The notes: generated by a model not told the origin, from the letters alone. A stretch of DNA of 25,855 nucleotides from JBDHTS01 sp044220535 (GCA_044220535.1 JBGAQU010000037.1:1-25855); one strand, 5' to 3'. Positions 9,201 through 15,360 are shown, counted from the stretch's first letter. Numbers and translations: made by a program.

Positions 9201-9406
9201 CCGTCCATGCCGGGAATATCTATATCAACCGCACCATGATCGGCGCGGTGGTCGGCGTGCAGCCCTTCGGCGGTCATGGCCTCTCCGGCACCGGCCCAAA
9301 AGCAGGCGGCCCGCATTATCTGCCGCGCTTTGCGACGGAGAAGGTCGTCTCTATCGACACGACGCGTCAAGGCGGGAATGCGAGTTTGGTGACGCTGCAA
9401 GAGTAA
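6224..9406 (+). CDS. putA: bifunctional proline dehydrogenase / P5C dehydrogenase PutA
   Basis: PutA oxidises proline to glutamate through an FAD-dependent proline dehydrogenase and an NAD-dependent glutamate-semialdehyde dehydrogenase with substrate channelling. In 1060 residues the proline dehydrogenase barrel is seen at about 120-470 (GISVKLSALHPRYE, RLVKGAYWDAEIK, QRLHGMGE). The aldehyde dehydrogenase covers about 595-1050 (SPWNFPLAIFTGQ, E815 in ETGGQ, catalytic C849 in GQRCSALRV, PFGGHGLSGTGPKAGG). There is no N-terminal ribbon-helix-helix, so it is probably not its own repressor. The ATG at 6224 follows GGGGACC; a TTG at 6176 is less likely. A TATAAT at 6151-6156, just after the preceding stop, is a possible -10. 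Oddly, residues about 551-593 are encoded by a palindromic repeat. Confidence 0.97.
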   Translation: MPGLSAYFYEDEAQSVERLLKALPWDDTKSARIDKQAKALIERVRSAKRKSGELETFLQQYGLNTEEGLALMTLAEALLRIPDAHTANLLIRDKMSAADFLSKQGETKDLLVKAAGFGLSLTRKTLDSSLARLGEPIIRKAIIEALRMMGRQFVLGRTIEEAIKTGRDYEKKGYRLSYDMLGEGARMHSTADQYFNSYSHAIQAVASAAAGDDIAKRPGISVKLSALHPRYEYRHANDCVPEMSEKVIALARMAADRNIPMTIDAEEVDRLESSLKIIANVAHDPALSGWEGLGLAVQAYQKRCFALIDHIADLAKTTRRRLQVRLVKGAYWDAEIKRAQVQGLSGYPVFTRKANTDVSYLACAHKMLQARDVFYPMFATHNAYTIAAVLDMAGKDGGYEFQRLHGMGETLHDAVLADGRAGSAVYAPCGSHEDLLPYLVRRLLENGASTSFVHKILDKNTPITELVTDPVRDAANHKTKRHAHIAMPDAIYGEARQNSRGIDLTEPAECDPLLRGMKQAVDGKMWESAPLVGGQMVKTGSPVPVINPAFSVIPAKAGTHTMDKISQTVQTISAGGENTQQPMGPGFRRDDDGILGHVWYADAGTVGRAFDAAKKGHATWSKTPAADRAVALRKLGDLMERNRDTLMGLCVREAGKTIDDAQAELREAVDFCRYYAQQGEKDFDEDGVNLPGPTGESNRLLLQGRGVFVCISPWNFPLAIFTGQITAALMAGNAVIAKPAEQTPLVAAFTAKLIHEAGVPHDAFILLPGAGDVGALLVQHKDVAGVAFTGSTDVARIINRALAAKDGPIVPLIAETGGQNAMIVDSSALPEQIVDDVIVSAFGSTGQRCSALRVLYIQEDIADRFITLLQGAMATRLVGDPMDLASDTGPVIDRDALQMLQDHKAKLDRTARKIAEAPLPPETASGTFFAPVAYEIGSIRELEREVFGPVLHVIRFKSGEMDSIIADINASGYGLTMGLHTRIGTVMDHVSETVHAGNIYINRTMIGAVVGVQPFGGHGLSGTGPKAGGPHYLPRFATEKVVSIDTTRQGGNASLVTLQE
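7876..7997. repeat. palindromic repeat element inserted in frame in putA
   Basis: Two perfect 29-bp inverted arms (7876-7904 and 7969-7997) enclose a 64-base centre. The arms read as VIPAKAGTH and GPGFRRDD in the putA frame, peptides I know as a recurrent signature of dispersed palindromic repeats in proteobacterial genomes. The element lies in the linker between the two PutA enzyme domains, where homologues carry only a short stretch between NPA and the first aldehyde dehydrogenase strand. No transposase is encoded, so it is a non-autonomous element. T-runs flank it (7870-7874 and 8004-8007), but I cannot define a target duplication. Confidence 0.85.
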
Positions 9407-9408
9407 AG

Positions 9409-9476
9409 TTTCAACCACGAATGGACACGAATTCTCACGAATATGAATGTTCATTTGTGTGAATTCGTGGTTAAAG
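9409..9476. repeat. CACGAA-type palindromic repeat before purD
   Basis: The gap between putA and purD is almost filled by an imperfect palindrome. A perfect 10-bp inverted pair (9413-9422 with 9463-9472) extends inward as an imperfect stem, 15 of 18 positions matching. The left half holds three CACGAAT units spaced 10 bases apart, and the centre is a near-palindrome, ATGAATGTTCAT. It begins three bases after the putA stop, so it could also act as a 3' end stabiliser or attenuator. Confidence 0.7.
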
Positions 9477-9477
9477 G
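9473..9477 (+). promoter_or_regulatory. purD ribosome binding site at the edge of the palindrome
   Basis: AAAGG at 9473-9477 is the only Shine-Dalgarno-like sequence before the purD ATG at 9482 (4-base gap). It abuts the right arm of the 9409-9476 palindrome, so folding of the repeat in mRNA could occlude it. It also decides the start at 9482 over an in-frame ATG at 9443 inside the repeat. Confidence 0.5.
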
Positions 9478-9481
9478 TCTT

Positions 9482-10680
9482 ATGAACATCCTCCTTATCG
9501 GCTCCGGCGGCCGGGAACATGCGCTGGCCTGGAAACTGAAGCAATCGCCTTTATGCGGCCAGCTTTATTGTGTACCCGGCAATACGGGGATAGCGGAGGT
9601 GGCTGAGTGTGTCGCCATCCAGGTGGATGATCTCGATGGGATTGTAAAATTTGCGAAGGACAAGGCGATCGACCTGGCCGTGATCGGGCCGGAGACGCCC
9701 CTGGTCATGGGGCTGGCTGATCTGTTGCGGGCTGAAGGGATCAAGGTGTTTGGGCCGAGCCGTGCAGCGGCTCAGCTGGAAGGGTCGAAGGCGTTTATGA
9801 AGGATCTGTGCGCGAAGTACGGCATCCCGACTGCCGCTTACGGTGTGTTTACCGATATCGAACAGGCGCATGCCTTTATTAAAAAAACCGGCACCCCAAT
9901 TGTGGTGAAGGCGGACGGCCTCGCCGCCGGGAAGGGCGTGATTATCGCGCAAAGCGAGCAGGAGGCGGTAGCCGCCGCAACCGAAATGCTGTCCGGCGCG
10001 TCGTTCGGGCAGGCGGGCGCGCGGGTGGTAATCGAGGAGTTTCTGGACGGGGAGGAGGTCAGTTTCTTCGCGCTCAGCGACGGCACGACCTGTCTGCCTT
10101 TGACATCGGCGCAGGACCATAAGCGCGTCGGCGAGGGCGATACGGGCCTTAACACCGGCGGCATGGGCGCTTACAGCCCGGCCAATAGCCGCGTGATGAA
10201 GGACGGCATGGAGCAAAAGATCATGGCTGATATCATCCTGCCGACCGTAAGGAATACAACACACGGTTTGGCGACCCGGAATGCCAGACGCTGATGATGC
10301 TTTTGGACGGTGACCTGGCCGCGATCTTGCTGGCCTGTGCCGAAGGCAGGCTGGCGGAGGTTGAAGGCCAGATCGTCTGGCGCTACGCCGTCGCGCTGTG
10401 CGTGGTGATGGCGGCGCATGGCTATCCGGGGTCGTATGTGAAGAACACGGCGATCAAAGGGTTAGATCGTGCGGCGAAACATGAAAACGTACAGGTGTTT
10501 CATGCGGGAACAGCCAAAGACGATAAAGGCCATGTCATCGCCACGGGCGGACGCGTGCTGGGTGTAACGGCGCTGGCCAAGACTGTGCAGGAGGCACAGG
10601 CGCTGGCCTATAAGGCAGTGGATGAGATTGACTGGAAAGAAGGGTTCTGCCGGCGGGATATCGGCTGGCGGGCGATATAA
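9482..10680 (+). pseudogene. purD: phosphoribosylamine-glycine ligase PurD with an internal deletion
   Basis: PurD joins glycine to 5-phosphoribosylamine with ATP in de novo purine synthesis. Residues 1-256 are normal: MNILLIGSGGREHALAWKL at the N-terminus, then the ATP-grasp segment with KADGLAAGKGV (143-153) and NTGGMGAYSPA (224-234). After IILPTV (codon ending 10249) the frame is lost and runs to a stop at 10294. The normal continuation EYNTRFGDPECQ resumes from 10252 in another frame and continues through VVMAAHGYPGSY and FCRRDIGWRAI to 10680. About 28-29 residues that normally hold the GVLYAGLM strand are missing. Frame and family length fit a deletion of about 85 or 88 bases. If real, the gene is inactive and the cell would need another PurD or purine uptake. 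An assembly error is possible. Confidence 0.85.
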
Positions 10681-10694
10681 ACGTTTTTTGAAAG

Positions 10695-11330
10695 TTAGGG
10701 GATCATCCATTTCATAAAACGTTCCGCTGCGATTTGCGTTTTTGGCTTTACGTACAAATCATCAATCGGTCTTGCGGGTATATCCAGCGCTCCCGCCATT
10801 TCAACATCTATCGATAAAGGATATTCGCCATGCCTCCGGTCGAAATCCGTGGCCTTTGCCGTGAACAGGTTTTTTAAACGCAGGTTTTCTGCCGTATATT
10901 GATCCAGTGCGGATTTTTTACCCTCTTCCAGCCTGTCCACCACCAGCGTCGCACCCATGATCAAGGGGCCACTGCCGAAAAACATGGCGAGCCATGCAGT
11001 GGCAGGAGACGCCATAAATGCCAGAGACCAAGGAATGGACATGGCTGTAAACCCCGTTGCCTTTGTGACAGCAATCATATGTTGTTCCGCGCGGATAACG
11101 CCTTGGGCGTTTTGAAGCAAATCGAGGACAAGGTCGGATGGGTCAATTGTCCAATCGTTTTGGCCGGGCCGCAGTAACCCTTTTTTGATGGTGTCTTCAT
11201 CCAAATTTAATTCCTGCGACAACCATTTGAGAGCGTCTTCGCCCGTTAAAGCTCTTTGCATGGGAACGGGCGCAAGCCTGTCCAAGACAGCTTTGCGGAA
11301 TGAAGAAAAAATGGACTTAAAATTCAACAT
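10695..11330 (-). CDS. hypothetical membrane-associated protein
   Basis: This is an unrecognised protein of 211 residues from ATG 11330 (the frame is open to 11369). The N-terminal half is soluble and acidic (GEDALKWLSQELNLDEDTIKKG). A hydrophobic region in the middle (AMSIPWSLAFMASPATAW, then LAMFFGSGPLIMGATLVV) could form two membrane helices joined by a tight turn. The C-terminal part is charged. No strong ribosome binding site is seen, but a TTGACA / AATGAT promoter lies upstream and favours the 11330 start. The gene faces purD end to end. It is A/T-richer than purD and sits between two copies of the purD 3' end, so it may have been brought in by an integrating element. Confidence 0.65.
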   Translation of the reverse strand: MLNFKSIFSSFRKAVLDRLAPVPMQRALTGEDALKWLSQELNLDEDTIKKGLLRPGQNDWTIDPSDLVLDLLQNAQGVIRAEQHMIAVTKATGFTAMSIPWSLAFMASPATAWLAMFFGSGPLIMGATLVVDRLEEGKKSALDQYTAENLRLKNLFTAKATDFDRRHGEYPLSIDVEMAGALDIPARPIDDLYVKPKTQIAAERFMKWMIP

Positions 11331-11364
11331 ATGAATTTTATACCGTCTTATTTTATGGAGGAAC

Positions 11365-11394
11365 ATCATTACAGGATTTGTAAAATTATGTCAA
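11365..11394 (-). promoter_or_regulatory. candidate sigma-70 promoter for the 10695-11330 gene
   Basis: On the minus strand a perfect -35 TTGACA (11394-11389) is followed after 18 bases by AATGAT (11370-11365, four of six matches to TATAAT). Transcription would begin just before the ATG at 11330, which argues against the upstream ATG at 11369. Confidence 0.35.
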
Positions 11395-11412
11395 ATTAAT
11401 TTGCTTGCCTAT

Positions 11413-11473
11413 TGGATGAGTTCGATTGGAAGAAATGTTTTGCCGCCGGGATATCGGCTGGCGGACTGGGTAA
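11413..11473 (+). pseudogene. remnant of a second purD 3' end
   Basis: The sequence encodes, with one base missing near 11441, a tail like that of PurD: DEFDWKKCF then CRRDIGWRTG and a TAA at 11471-11473. It parallels the resident purD tail at 10621-10680 (DEIDWKEGF, CRRDIGWRAI) but differs at many third positions. The longest exact match is 18 bases (10654-10671 and 11447-11464). It is therefore an old or foreign copy of the purD end, not a fresh duplication. No purD sequence precedes it. Confidence 0.7.
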
Positions 11474-11529
11474 ATTTGACTTTACTTTATGGCATTTTTA
11501 TAAAATAATATGTTTAATATGGAGATTGA

Positions 11530-11607
11530 ATGAGCGCAAAACAGCAATTGGCTTTAATTGGGACTGCAATGCTGTGGGTGGCTGCAACGGACTCGGTTTT
11601 AGGCTAG
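11530..11607 (+). CDS. possible 25-residue hydrophobic peptide
   Basis: An ATG at 11530 follows GGAG (11521-11524) at a good distance and opens a 25-codon frame with a short polar start (MSAKQQ) and a hydrophobic body (LALIGTAMLWVAA). It could be a small membrane peptide. The evidence is only the ribosome binding site and the composition; chance is a serious alternative. Confidence 0.2.
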   Translation: MSAKQQLALIGTAMLWVAATDSVLG

Positions 11608-11763
11608 GAAAATGGCCTTTCTATCCTTACGAGCCGGAGTGGAAGCCCGCCCTGCTGGAGCCGATCCATCTGGCCAATATCAACTGCACTCAGGTTTTTC
11701 CTTAGTTAATCTTTCTTGCTTTTGAATGTTTCTCTGAAGCATGATGGAAGGTCAGTGAATAAA

Positions 11764-11792
11764 TTGCGTTTTTAGAGAAAATGTTTTAAAAT
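11764..11792 (+). promoter_or_regulatory. candidate promoter for the 11825 gene pair
   Basis: TTGCGT (11764-11769) and TAAAAT (11787-11792) are separated by 17 bases and lie about 30 bases before the ATG at 11825. The match is good at -10 and moderate at -35. Confidence 0.35.
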
Positions 11793-11824
11793 CTTATATA
11801 AAATAATTTAAGTAGGAGAAAGAC

Positions 11825-12034
11825 ATGTTTAACTTAAGTAGAATATTTTCAGGATCTAAGCTGGGTGAGGGCCAAACCGTTTCGGTGCCGGTAGGTGATC
11901 TTCCACGAAATCCTGCTTCGCATATGTCTCGTGAAGAAGCGGACCGTATAAATGCCAGAGTGCAGACGGCCGTGGATGCGGTTTGGCTAAAGCACTTTGG
12001 CTATCCATACTTTAGAGATAAAACCTTCGGTTGA
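11825..12034 (+). CDS. small hypothetical protein (69 aa)
   Basis: This 69-residue soluble protein is of no family I recognise. The start is well supported by GGAG in TAGGAGAAAGAC directly before the ATG. The middle carries a predicted helix (SHMSREEADRINARVQTAVDAVW) and the end is aromatic (KHFGYPYFRDKTFG). Its TGA stop overlaps the TTG start of the next gene in the sequence TTGA, so the two are probably translationally coupled and work together or are at least coexpressed. The region is A/T-rich compared with the flanking housekeeping genes. Confidence 0.65.
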   Translation: MFNLSRIFSGSKLGEGQTVSVPVGDLPRNPASHMSREEADRINARVQTAVDAVWLKHFGYPYFRDKTFG

Positions 12035-12630
12035 GTTTATATCTGATAGGCGGCGCATCGAGAGCGGGGAAATCGACTCTGTCCCAAGGGCTTAAATCCA
12101 TGGGTATCAGCTGTTTCAGCCTGGATTATTTGACACATATGTTTCATAAAACTGCGCCTCAGCTTGGTATATCACATGATTTGGAAATCAAGGAACGCGC
12201 CCATAGGCTTTGGCCTTTCGTGAGGTCAATGCTCGATGCTATCGATTATGCTGAATCCCATTATGCATTGGAGGGGCATGCGCTTTTGCCTTCTCATGCG
12301 GCAGAATTCAGAGACAAATTCGGGTCAGATAAGGTCAGTATCTGCTTTTTAGGATATCCAGATTGCCTTCCCCATGTAAAAAAAGACAACGTGAAATCAT
12401 TTGCCAGCGCGGCCAATAACTGGCTTCAGGCCAAGCCCGATGAATATATTTTGAAAATCGTGGCGGCTGAGGTTGAATACAGCCGTTATTTGCGGGATGA
12501 ATGTAAAAAATATGACCTGAAATTTTTTGATACGTCCCATGATCATTGGGGCACGATCCATACGGCGTTCGATTATCTGCTTAACGTTAAAGCCGAGCCT
12601 GTAGCCATACCCACGCCGTCGGTGATTTGA
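12031..12630 (+). CDS. P-loop NTPase, kinase-like, substrate unknown
   Basis: The protein of 199 residues starts with a beta strand and a Walker A motif, GASRAGKS at residues 8-15 (K14 and S15 would bind phosphates), as in small nucleoside- or metabolite-kinase folds. A conserved-looking SLDYLTH segment follows at the position where such kinases bind substrate, and RAHRLWPFVRSML and HYALEGHALLP resemble the lid/substrate regions of phosphotransferases. No other family signature is clear. The start is TTG 12031, since no ATG fits upstream of the P-loop. It overlaps the stop of the 69-aa gene by four bases. The gene converges on tadA with a 3-base gap. I infer a kinase acting on a small molecule, with low confidence. 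Confidence 0.7.
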   Translation: MSLYLIGGASRAGKSTLSQGLKSMGISCFSLDYLTHMFHKTAPQLGISHDLEIKERAHRLWPFVRSMLDAIDYAESHYALEGHALLPSHAAEFRDKFGSDKVSICFLGYPDCLPHVKKDNVKSFASAANNWLQAKPDEYILKIVAAEVEYSRYLRDECKKYDLKFFDTSHDHWGTIHTAFDYLLNVKAEPVAIPTPSVI

Positions 12631-12633
12631 AAA

Positions 12634-13086
12634 TCAATCAGTGCGCTGTCTTCTGGCCTGAAAAAAATCCTTCAAAATCTGCCCGCAGTCTTCCAACGAT
12701 TCATGCACGATCTCCGGCCTGTGGTGACAGGTGGGCTGGTCATAGAATTTTGCTCCGTGCCACAGGGCGCCGCCCTTGGGGTCGATGGCGCCCGCGATCA
12801 CGCGGCGAATGCGGGCGAAGCTGATGGTCGCCGCGCACATGGTGCAGGGTTCCAGCGTGACGTACAGGTCGCAATCGGGGATACGTTGCGCGCGCGTTTT
12901 TTTACAGGCTTCACGAATCACCAGCATTTCGGCATGGGCGGTGGGGTCGTGGTATTCCAGGGTACGGTTGCCGTTTCTGGCCAGGATCGTACCGGACGAA
13001 TCGGTCAAGACGGCGCCAATCGGCACCTCGCCGCGAGCGGCGGCGGCGTGGGCCTCTTCCAGCGCGATCTGCATGAAATTGTTCAT
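12634..13086 (-). CDS. tadA: tRNA-specific adenosine deaminase TadA
   Basis: TadA deaminates adenosine 34 of tRNA-Arg(ACG) to inosine, allowing one tRNA to read several arginine codons, and is usually essential. The 150-residue protein has the full zinc deaminase site: H51 and E53 in HAEM, and C81/C84 in PCTMC. VPIGAVL precedes the site and SFARIRRVIAGA follows it. Length is normal. The start ATG at 13086 has no recognisable Shine-Dalgarno; eight bases upstream begins a large palindromic repeat shared with the divergent rluB-like gene. The pairing tadA / rsuA-type synthase / rsmD is, to my knowledge, common in alphaproteobacteria. Confidence 0.96.
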   Translation of the reverse strand: MNNFMQIALEEAHAAAARGEVPIGAVLTDSSGTILARNGNRTLEYHDPTAHAEMLVIREACKKTRAQRIPDCDLYVTLEPCTMCAATISFARIRRVIAGAIDPKGGALWHGAKFYDQPTCHHRPEIVHESLEDCGQILKDFFQARRQRTD

Positions 13087-13094
13087 AAGAAGGT

Positions 13095-13162
13095 TTTAAC
13101 GCGAAGACCCGAAGACACGAAGAAAAAAATAAAGCTTCGGGTCTTCGGGTCTTCGCGTTAAA
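13095..13162. repeat. palindromic repeat between tadA and the rluB-like gene
   Basis: Two 28-base arms (13095-13122 and 13135-13162) match at 27 of 28 positions around a 12-base A-rich loop. Each arm is itself built of 8-base units (CGAAGACC, CGAAGACA, CGAAG). The element fills the divergent intergenic region and ends eight bases from each start codon. It resembles the 9409-9476 element in having TTTAA-type ends and repeated CGAA units. Confidence 0.85.
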
Positions 13163-13170
13163 CAATAGGC

Positions 13171-13908
13171 ATGAGTGAAAAAGAACGTATAGCCAAAGTC
13201 ATGGCGCGGGCTGGCCTATGTTCCCGTAGGGATGCCGAGCGCTGGATCGCCGAAGGGCGGGTGGCCGTGAACGGCACGGTGCTGGATACGCCTGCCTTTA
13301 CGGTTTCAACGGACGATACGATCGTCGTCGACGGCAAGCCGATGCCCAAGGCTGAAACAACCCGGCTGTACCTGTTCCATAAACCTGCCGGGCTGGTCAC
13401 CACGGCCAAGGATGAAAAGGGGCGGCCGACCGTGTTCGAGGGCCTGCCGAAACAGCTGGGGCGCATGGTCAGCGTGGGGCGGCTGGATTTGAATACGGAA
13501 GGGCTTTTGCTGCTGACCAATGACGGGGAGCTGGCCCGGTGGCTGGAACTGCCGGCCAATGCGCTGAAGCGTACATACAGGGTACGTGCCCATGGACGCC
13601 TGCCCGCCAACACGGTTGAACGGCTGGCGAAGGGCATGACGGTGGACGGCGTGATCTATGGGTCGATTGACGCCAGTATCGACAAGGATGAAGGCACCAA
13701 TGTCTGGCTGACCCTGACCCTGACCGAAGGCAAGAAGCGCGAAATCCGGAAGGTGATGGAAGCGCTGGGCATGACGGTCAACCGCCTGATCCGCACCTCC
13801 TACGGCCCGTTCGAACTGGCCAAGCTGCCGCGGGGGGCACTGGAGGAGGTTAATCACCACCAGCTGCGGAAGAAGTTGAGCGGTTATTTCGGCAAGGGCA
13901 AATCTTGA
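13171..13908 (+). CDS. pseudouridine synthase, RsuA/RluB/RluE family
   Basis: This enzyme isomerises a uridine in ribosomal RNA to pseudouridine. Residues 5-52 form an S4 RNA-binding domain (ERIAKVMARAGLCSRRDAER). The catalytic domain begins near 65 (LYLFHKPAGLVTT) and carries the catalytic aspartate D106 in GRLDLNTEGLLLLTNDG, followed by KRTYRVRAHG and EGKKREIRKVMEALG. The S4 domain and length (245 aa) suit RluB or RluE/RsuA; I would favour a 23S-modifying RluB type but cannot prove it, so no symbol is given. The ATG has only a weak TAGG upstream, because the palindrome occupies the leader. Its TGA overlaps the TTG start of rsmD, suggesting coupling. Confidence 0.93.
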   Translation: MSEKERIAKVMARAGLCSRRDAERWIAEGRVAVNGTVLDTPAFTVSTDDTIVVDGKPMPKAETTRLYLFHKPAGLVTTAKDEKGRPTVFEGLPKQLGRMVSVGRLDLNTEGLLLLTNDGELARWLELPANALKRTYRVRAHGRLPANTVERLAKGMTVDGVIYGSIDASIDKDEGTNVWLTLTLTEGKKREIRKVMEALGMTVNRLIRTSYGPFELAKLPRGALEEVNHHQLRKKLSGYFGKGKS

Positions 13909-14456
13909 AGATTACCACCGGCATATATCGCGGACGGGTTTTGATCGCTCCCCAGGGCATGGATGTAAGGCCGACATCCGACAAGGTGCGTCAGGCTGTG
14001 TTCAATATTTTGCTGCAGCATGGGCTGCCGGACGGCGCGCATGTGATCGATGCGTTTTGCGGCACCGGGGCGCTGGGGCTGGAAGCGCTGTCGCGTGGCG
14101 CGGAATCTTGTGTTTTTATAGACAGTGCTGCGGCGTCACTGCAGAGTTGCCGGGCCAATATTGCTGCGCTGAAGGCTGAGGCAAAAGTGCTGCAGATGGA
14201 TGCAACAAAATTGAAAGACCGGCCCGCGGATATCATGCCCGCGGACCTTGTTTTCCTTGATCCGCCCTATCGTAAAAACCTGATCGAGCCTGCCTTGCAG
14301 GCGCTGATCAAGGGCGGGTGGCTGTCTTCAGGTGCCGTGATTGTGGCGGAGACGGAAAGGCATGCCGGCCTGGCATGGCCCTCATCCATGGAAATTTTAA
14401 GCCAGCGAAGCTATGGCGATACAGAAATCGTGCTGGCGCGGCTTTCGTCCGTTTGA
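13905..14456 (+). CDS. rsmD: 16S rRNA (guanine966-N2)-methyltransferase RsmD
   Basis: RsmD methylates N2 of G966 in 16S rRNA using S-adenosylmethionine. The 183 residues show the typical N-terminus (ITTGIYRGRVLIAP, RPTSDKVRQAVFNIL), the cofactor loop VIDAFCGTGALGLEALSRGA (47-66) and the catalytic DPPY at 119-122. The start is a TTG at 13905 overlapping the upstream TGA (TTGA), which gives exactly the expected N-terminus, MKITTGIYRGR. It therefore forms an operon with the pseudouridine synthase, both acting on ribosomal RNA. Confidence 0.95.
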   Translation: MKITTGIYRGRVLIAPQGMDVRPTSDKVRQAVFNILLQHGLPDGAHVIDAFCGTGALGLEALSRGAESCVFIDSAAASLQSCRANIAALKAEAKVLQMDATKLKDRPADIMPADLVFLDPPYRKNLIEPALQALIKGGWLSSGAVIVAETERHAGLAWPSSMEILSQRSYGDTEIVLARLSSV

Positions 14457-14468
14457 TAAAAATTCCTT

Positions 14469-14678
14469 ATGCTTTATGTCGTCGGCCTTATCGGTTTTAT
14501 TGCGGGTTTCATGTTCGGGCAGTTGATCCTGTCGCGCATGCTTGCCGGTAAATCAAAGCAGGAACTGATGGATAATAAAGGCCTGCACTGGAAATACGGT
14601 ACCCTGAACTGGCTGATTGCGCTGCTGGCCATGGCGGCGGCGATGATGATTTATGAGCGCTGGTTTTTATTGCCATAA
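14469..14678 (+). CDS. small two-helix membrane protein
   Basis: A 69-residue protein with a hydrophobic N-terminal helix (residues about 2-24, VVGLIGFIAGFMFGQLILS) and a second one at about 45-62 (LNWLIALLAMAAAMMIY). They are joined by a polar loop containing KSKQELMDNKGLHWKYG. No catalytic motif is seen and I do not recognise the family. It starts 12 bases after rsmD, so it may be cotranscribed. A weak hairpin (14680-14698) without a T-run follows. Confidence 0.7.
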   Translation: MLYVVGLIGFIAGFMFGQLILSRMLAGKSKQELMDNKGLHWKYGTLNWLIALLAMAAAMMIYERWFLLP

Positions 14679-14748
14679 ACCATCTTTTTGCCAGATGGAT
14701 TGAAAAGGTCTATGGTTGGGATCAGGAGGACGTTCATCGTTTCCTGTC

Positions 14749-15360
14749 ATGTCACATAAGATCGTCATTGGTATCGCTTTTATCCTTTGCCTGCTGCTGC
14801 CGCGCTTGGCGCTGGCGCAGGTGGAAACGTACCGTCTTGACCGCCCGCACACGCAGGTGCTGTTTTCGGTCAGCCATCTGGGGTTCAGCCATTCCTACGG
14901 GCGCTTCACGGATTATAGCGGCACATTCACGCTCAATCGCGGACGCCTCGAAGGCTCCAGCGTCAATGTCGATATCCGTACCGACAGCGTGACGATGGAC
15001 GATCCGGATTGGACCAATGCGGTCAAGGATGAAGGGTATTTTGACGTCGCGCACTATCCGGTGATGTCGTTCCGCAGCACGAAGGTGGTGCGGACCGGGC
15101 AGGGCACAGCGGATGTGTACGGCAATATGACCCTGCTGGGCGTGACGAAGCCCGCGAAATTTACCGTGACGCTGAACAAGACCGGACGCCATCCGTTCAA
15201 GGAAGAATATGTCGCCGGACTGTCTGGCGATGGCGTGATCAACCGCTCCGATTTCGGCATGACCGGCGGCCTGCCGCTGGTCGGGGATGAGGTGCAGATC
15301 CATCTTGAGATTGAAGGCAACCGCGTCGAGGCCCCCGGGCAGGAGTTTTATAATCGATGA
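14749..15360 (+). CDS. YceI-family periplasmic protein (first copy)
   Basis: YceI proteins are lipocalin-like beta barrels that bind isoprenoid lipids such as quinones in the periplasm. A signal peptide (residues 1-23, ending LALA before QVETY) is clear. The mature part shows the family pattern: YRLDRPHTQVLFSVSHLGFS, GRFTDYSGTF, SVNVDIRTDSVTMDD, YFDVAHYPVMSFRST and GNMTLLGVTKPAKFTV. ATG 14749 is chosen because it begins the signal peptide. An AGGAGG lies 20 bases upstream, rather far, and an upstream TTG at 14716 would spoil the signal peptide. Its TGA overlaps the ATG of the next gene (ATGA at 15357-15360). Confidence 0.93.
   Translation: MSHKIVIGIAFILCLLLPRLALAQVETYRLDRPHTQVLFSVSHLGFSHSYGRFTDYSGTFTLNRGRLEGSSVNVDIRTDSVTMDDPDWTNAVKDEGYFDVAHYPVMSFRSTKVVRTGQGTADVYGNMTLLGVTKPAKFTVTLNKTGRHPFKEEYVAGLSGDGVINRSDFGMTGGLPLVGDEVQIHLEIEGNRVEAPGQEFYNR

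Larger units (their letters stand above)
11474..11824. other. A/T-rich gap with no confident gene
   Basis: Together with the purD remnant, this leaves nearly 500 bases between the two adjacent genes without a confident coding region. It holds a possible 25-codon ORF at 11530-11607, a short GC-richer patch around 11630-11690 that could be debris of another gene (YEPEWKPALLEPIHLANI in the frame open from 11412), and a candidate promoter for the gene at 11825. Confidence 0.5.

Noticed and set aside
11412..11705. 97-codon open frame
   Set aside because: Its first 20 codons are the purD tail read in the wrong frame, it has no ribosome binding site, and composition changes sharply along it; treated as debris.
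14680..14698. 6-bp hairpin after the small membrane protein
   Set aside because: No T-run follows, so it is not a convincing terminator.
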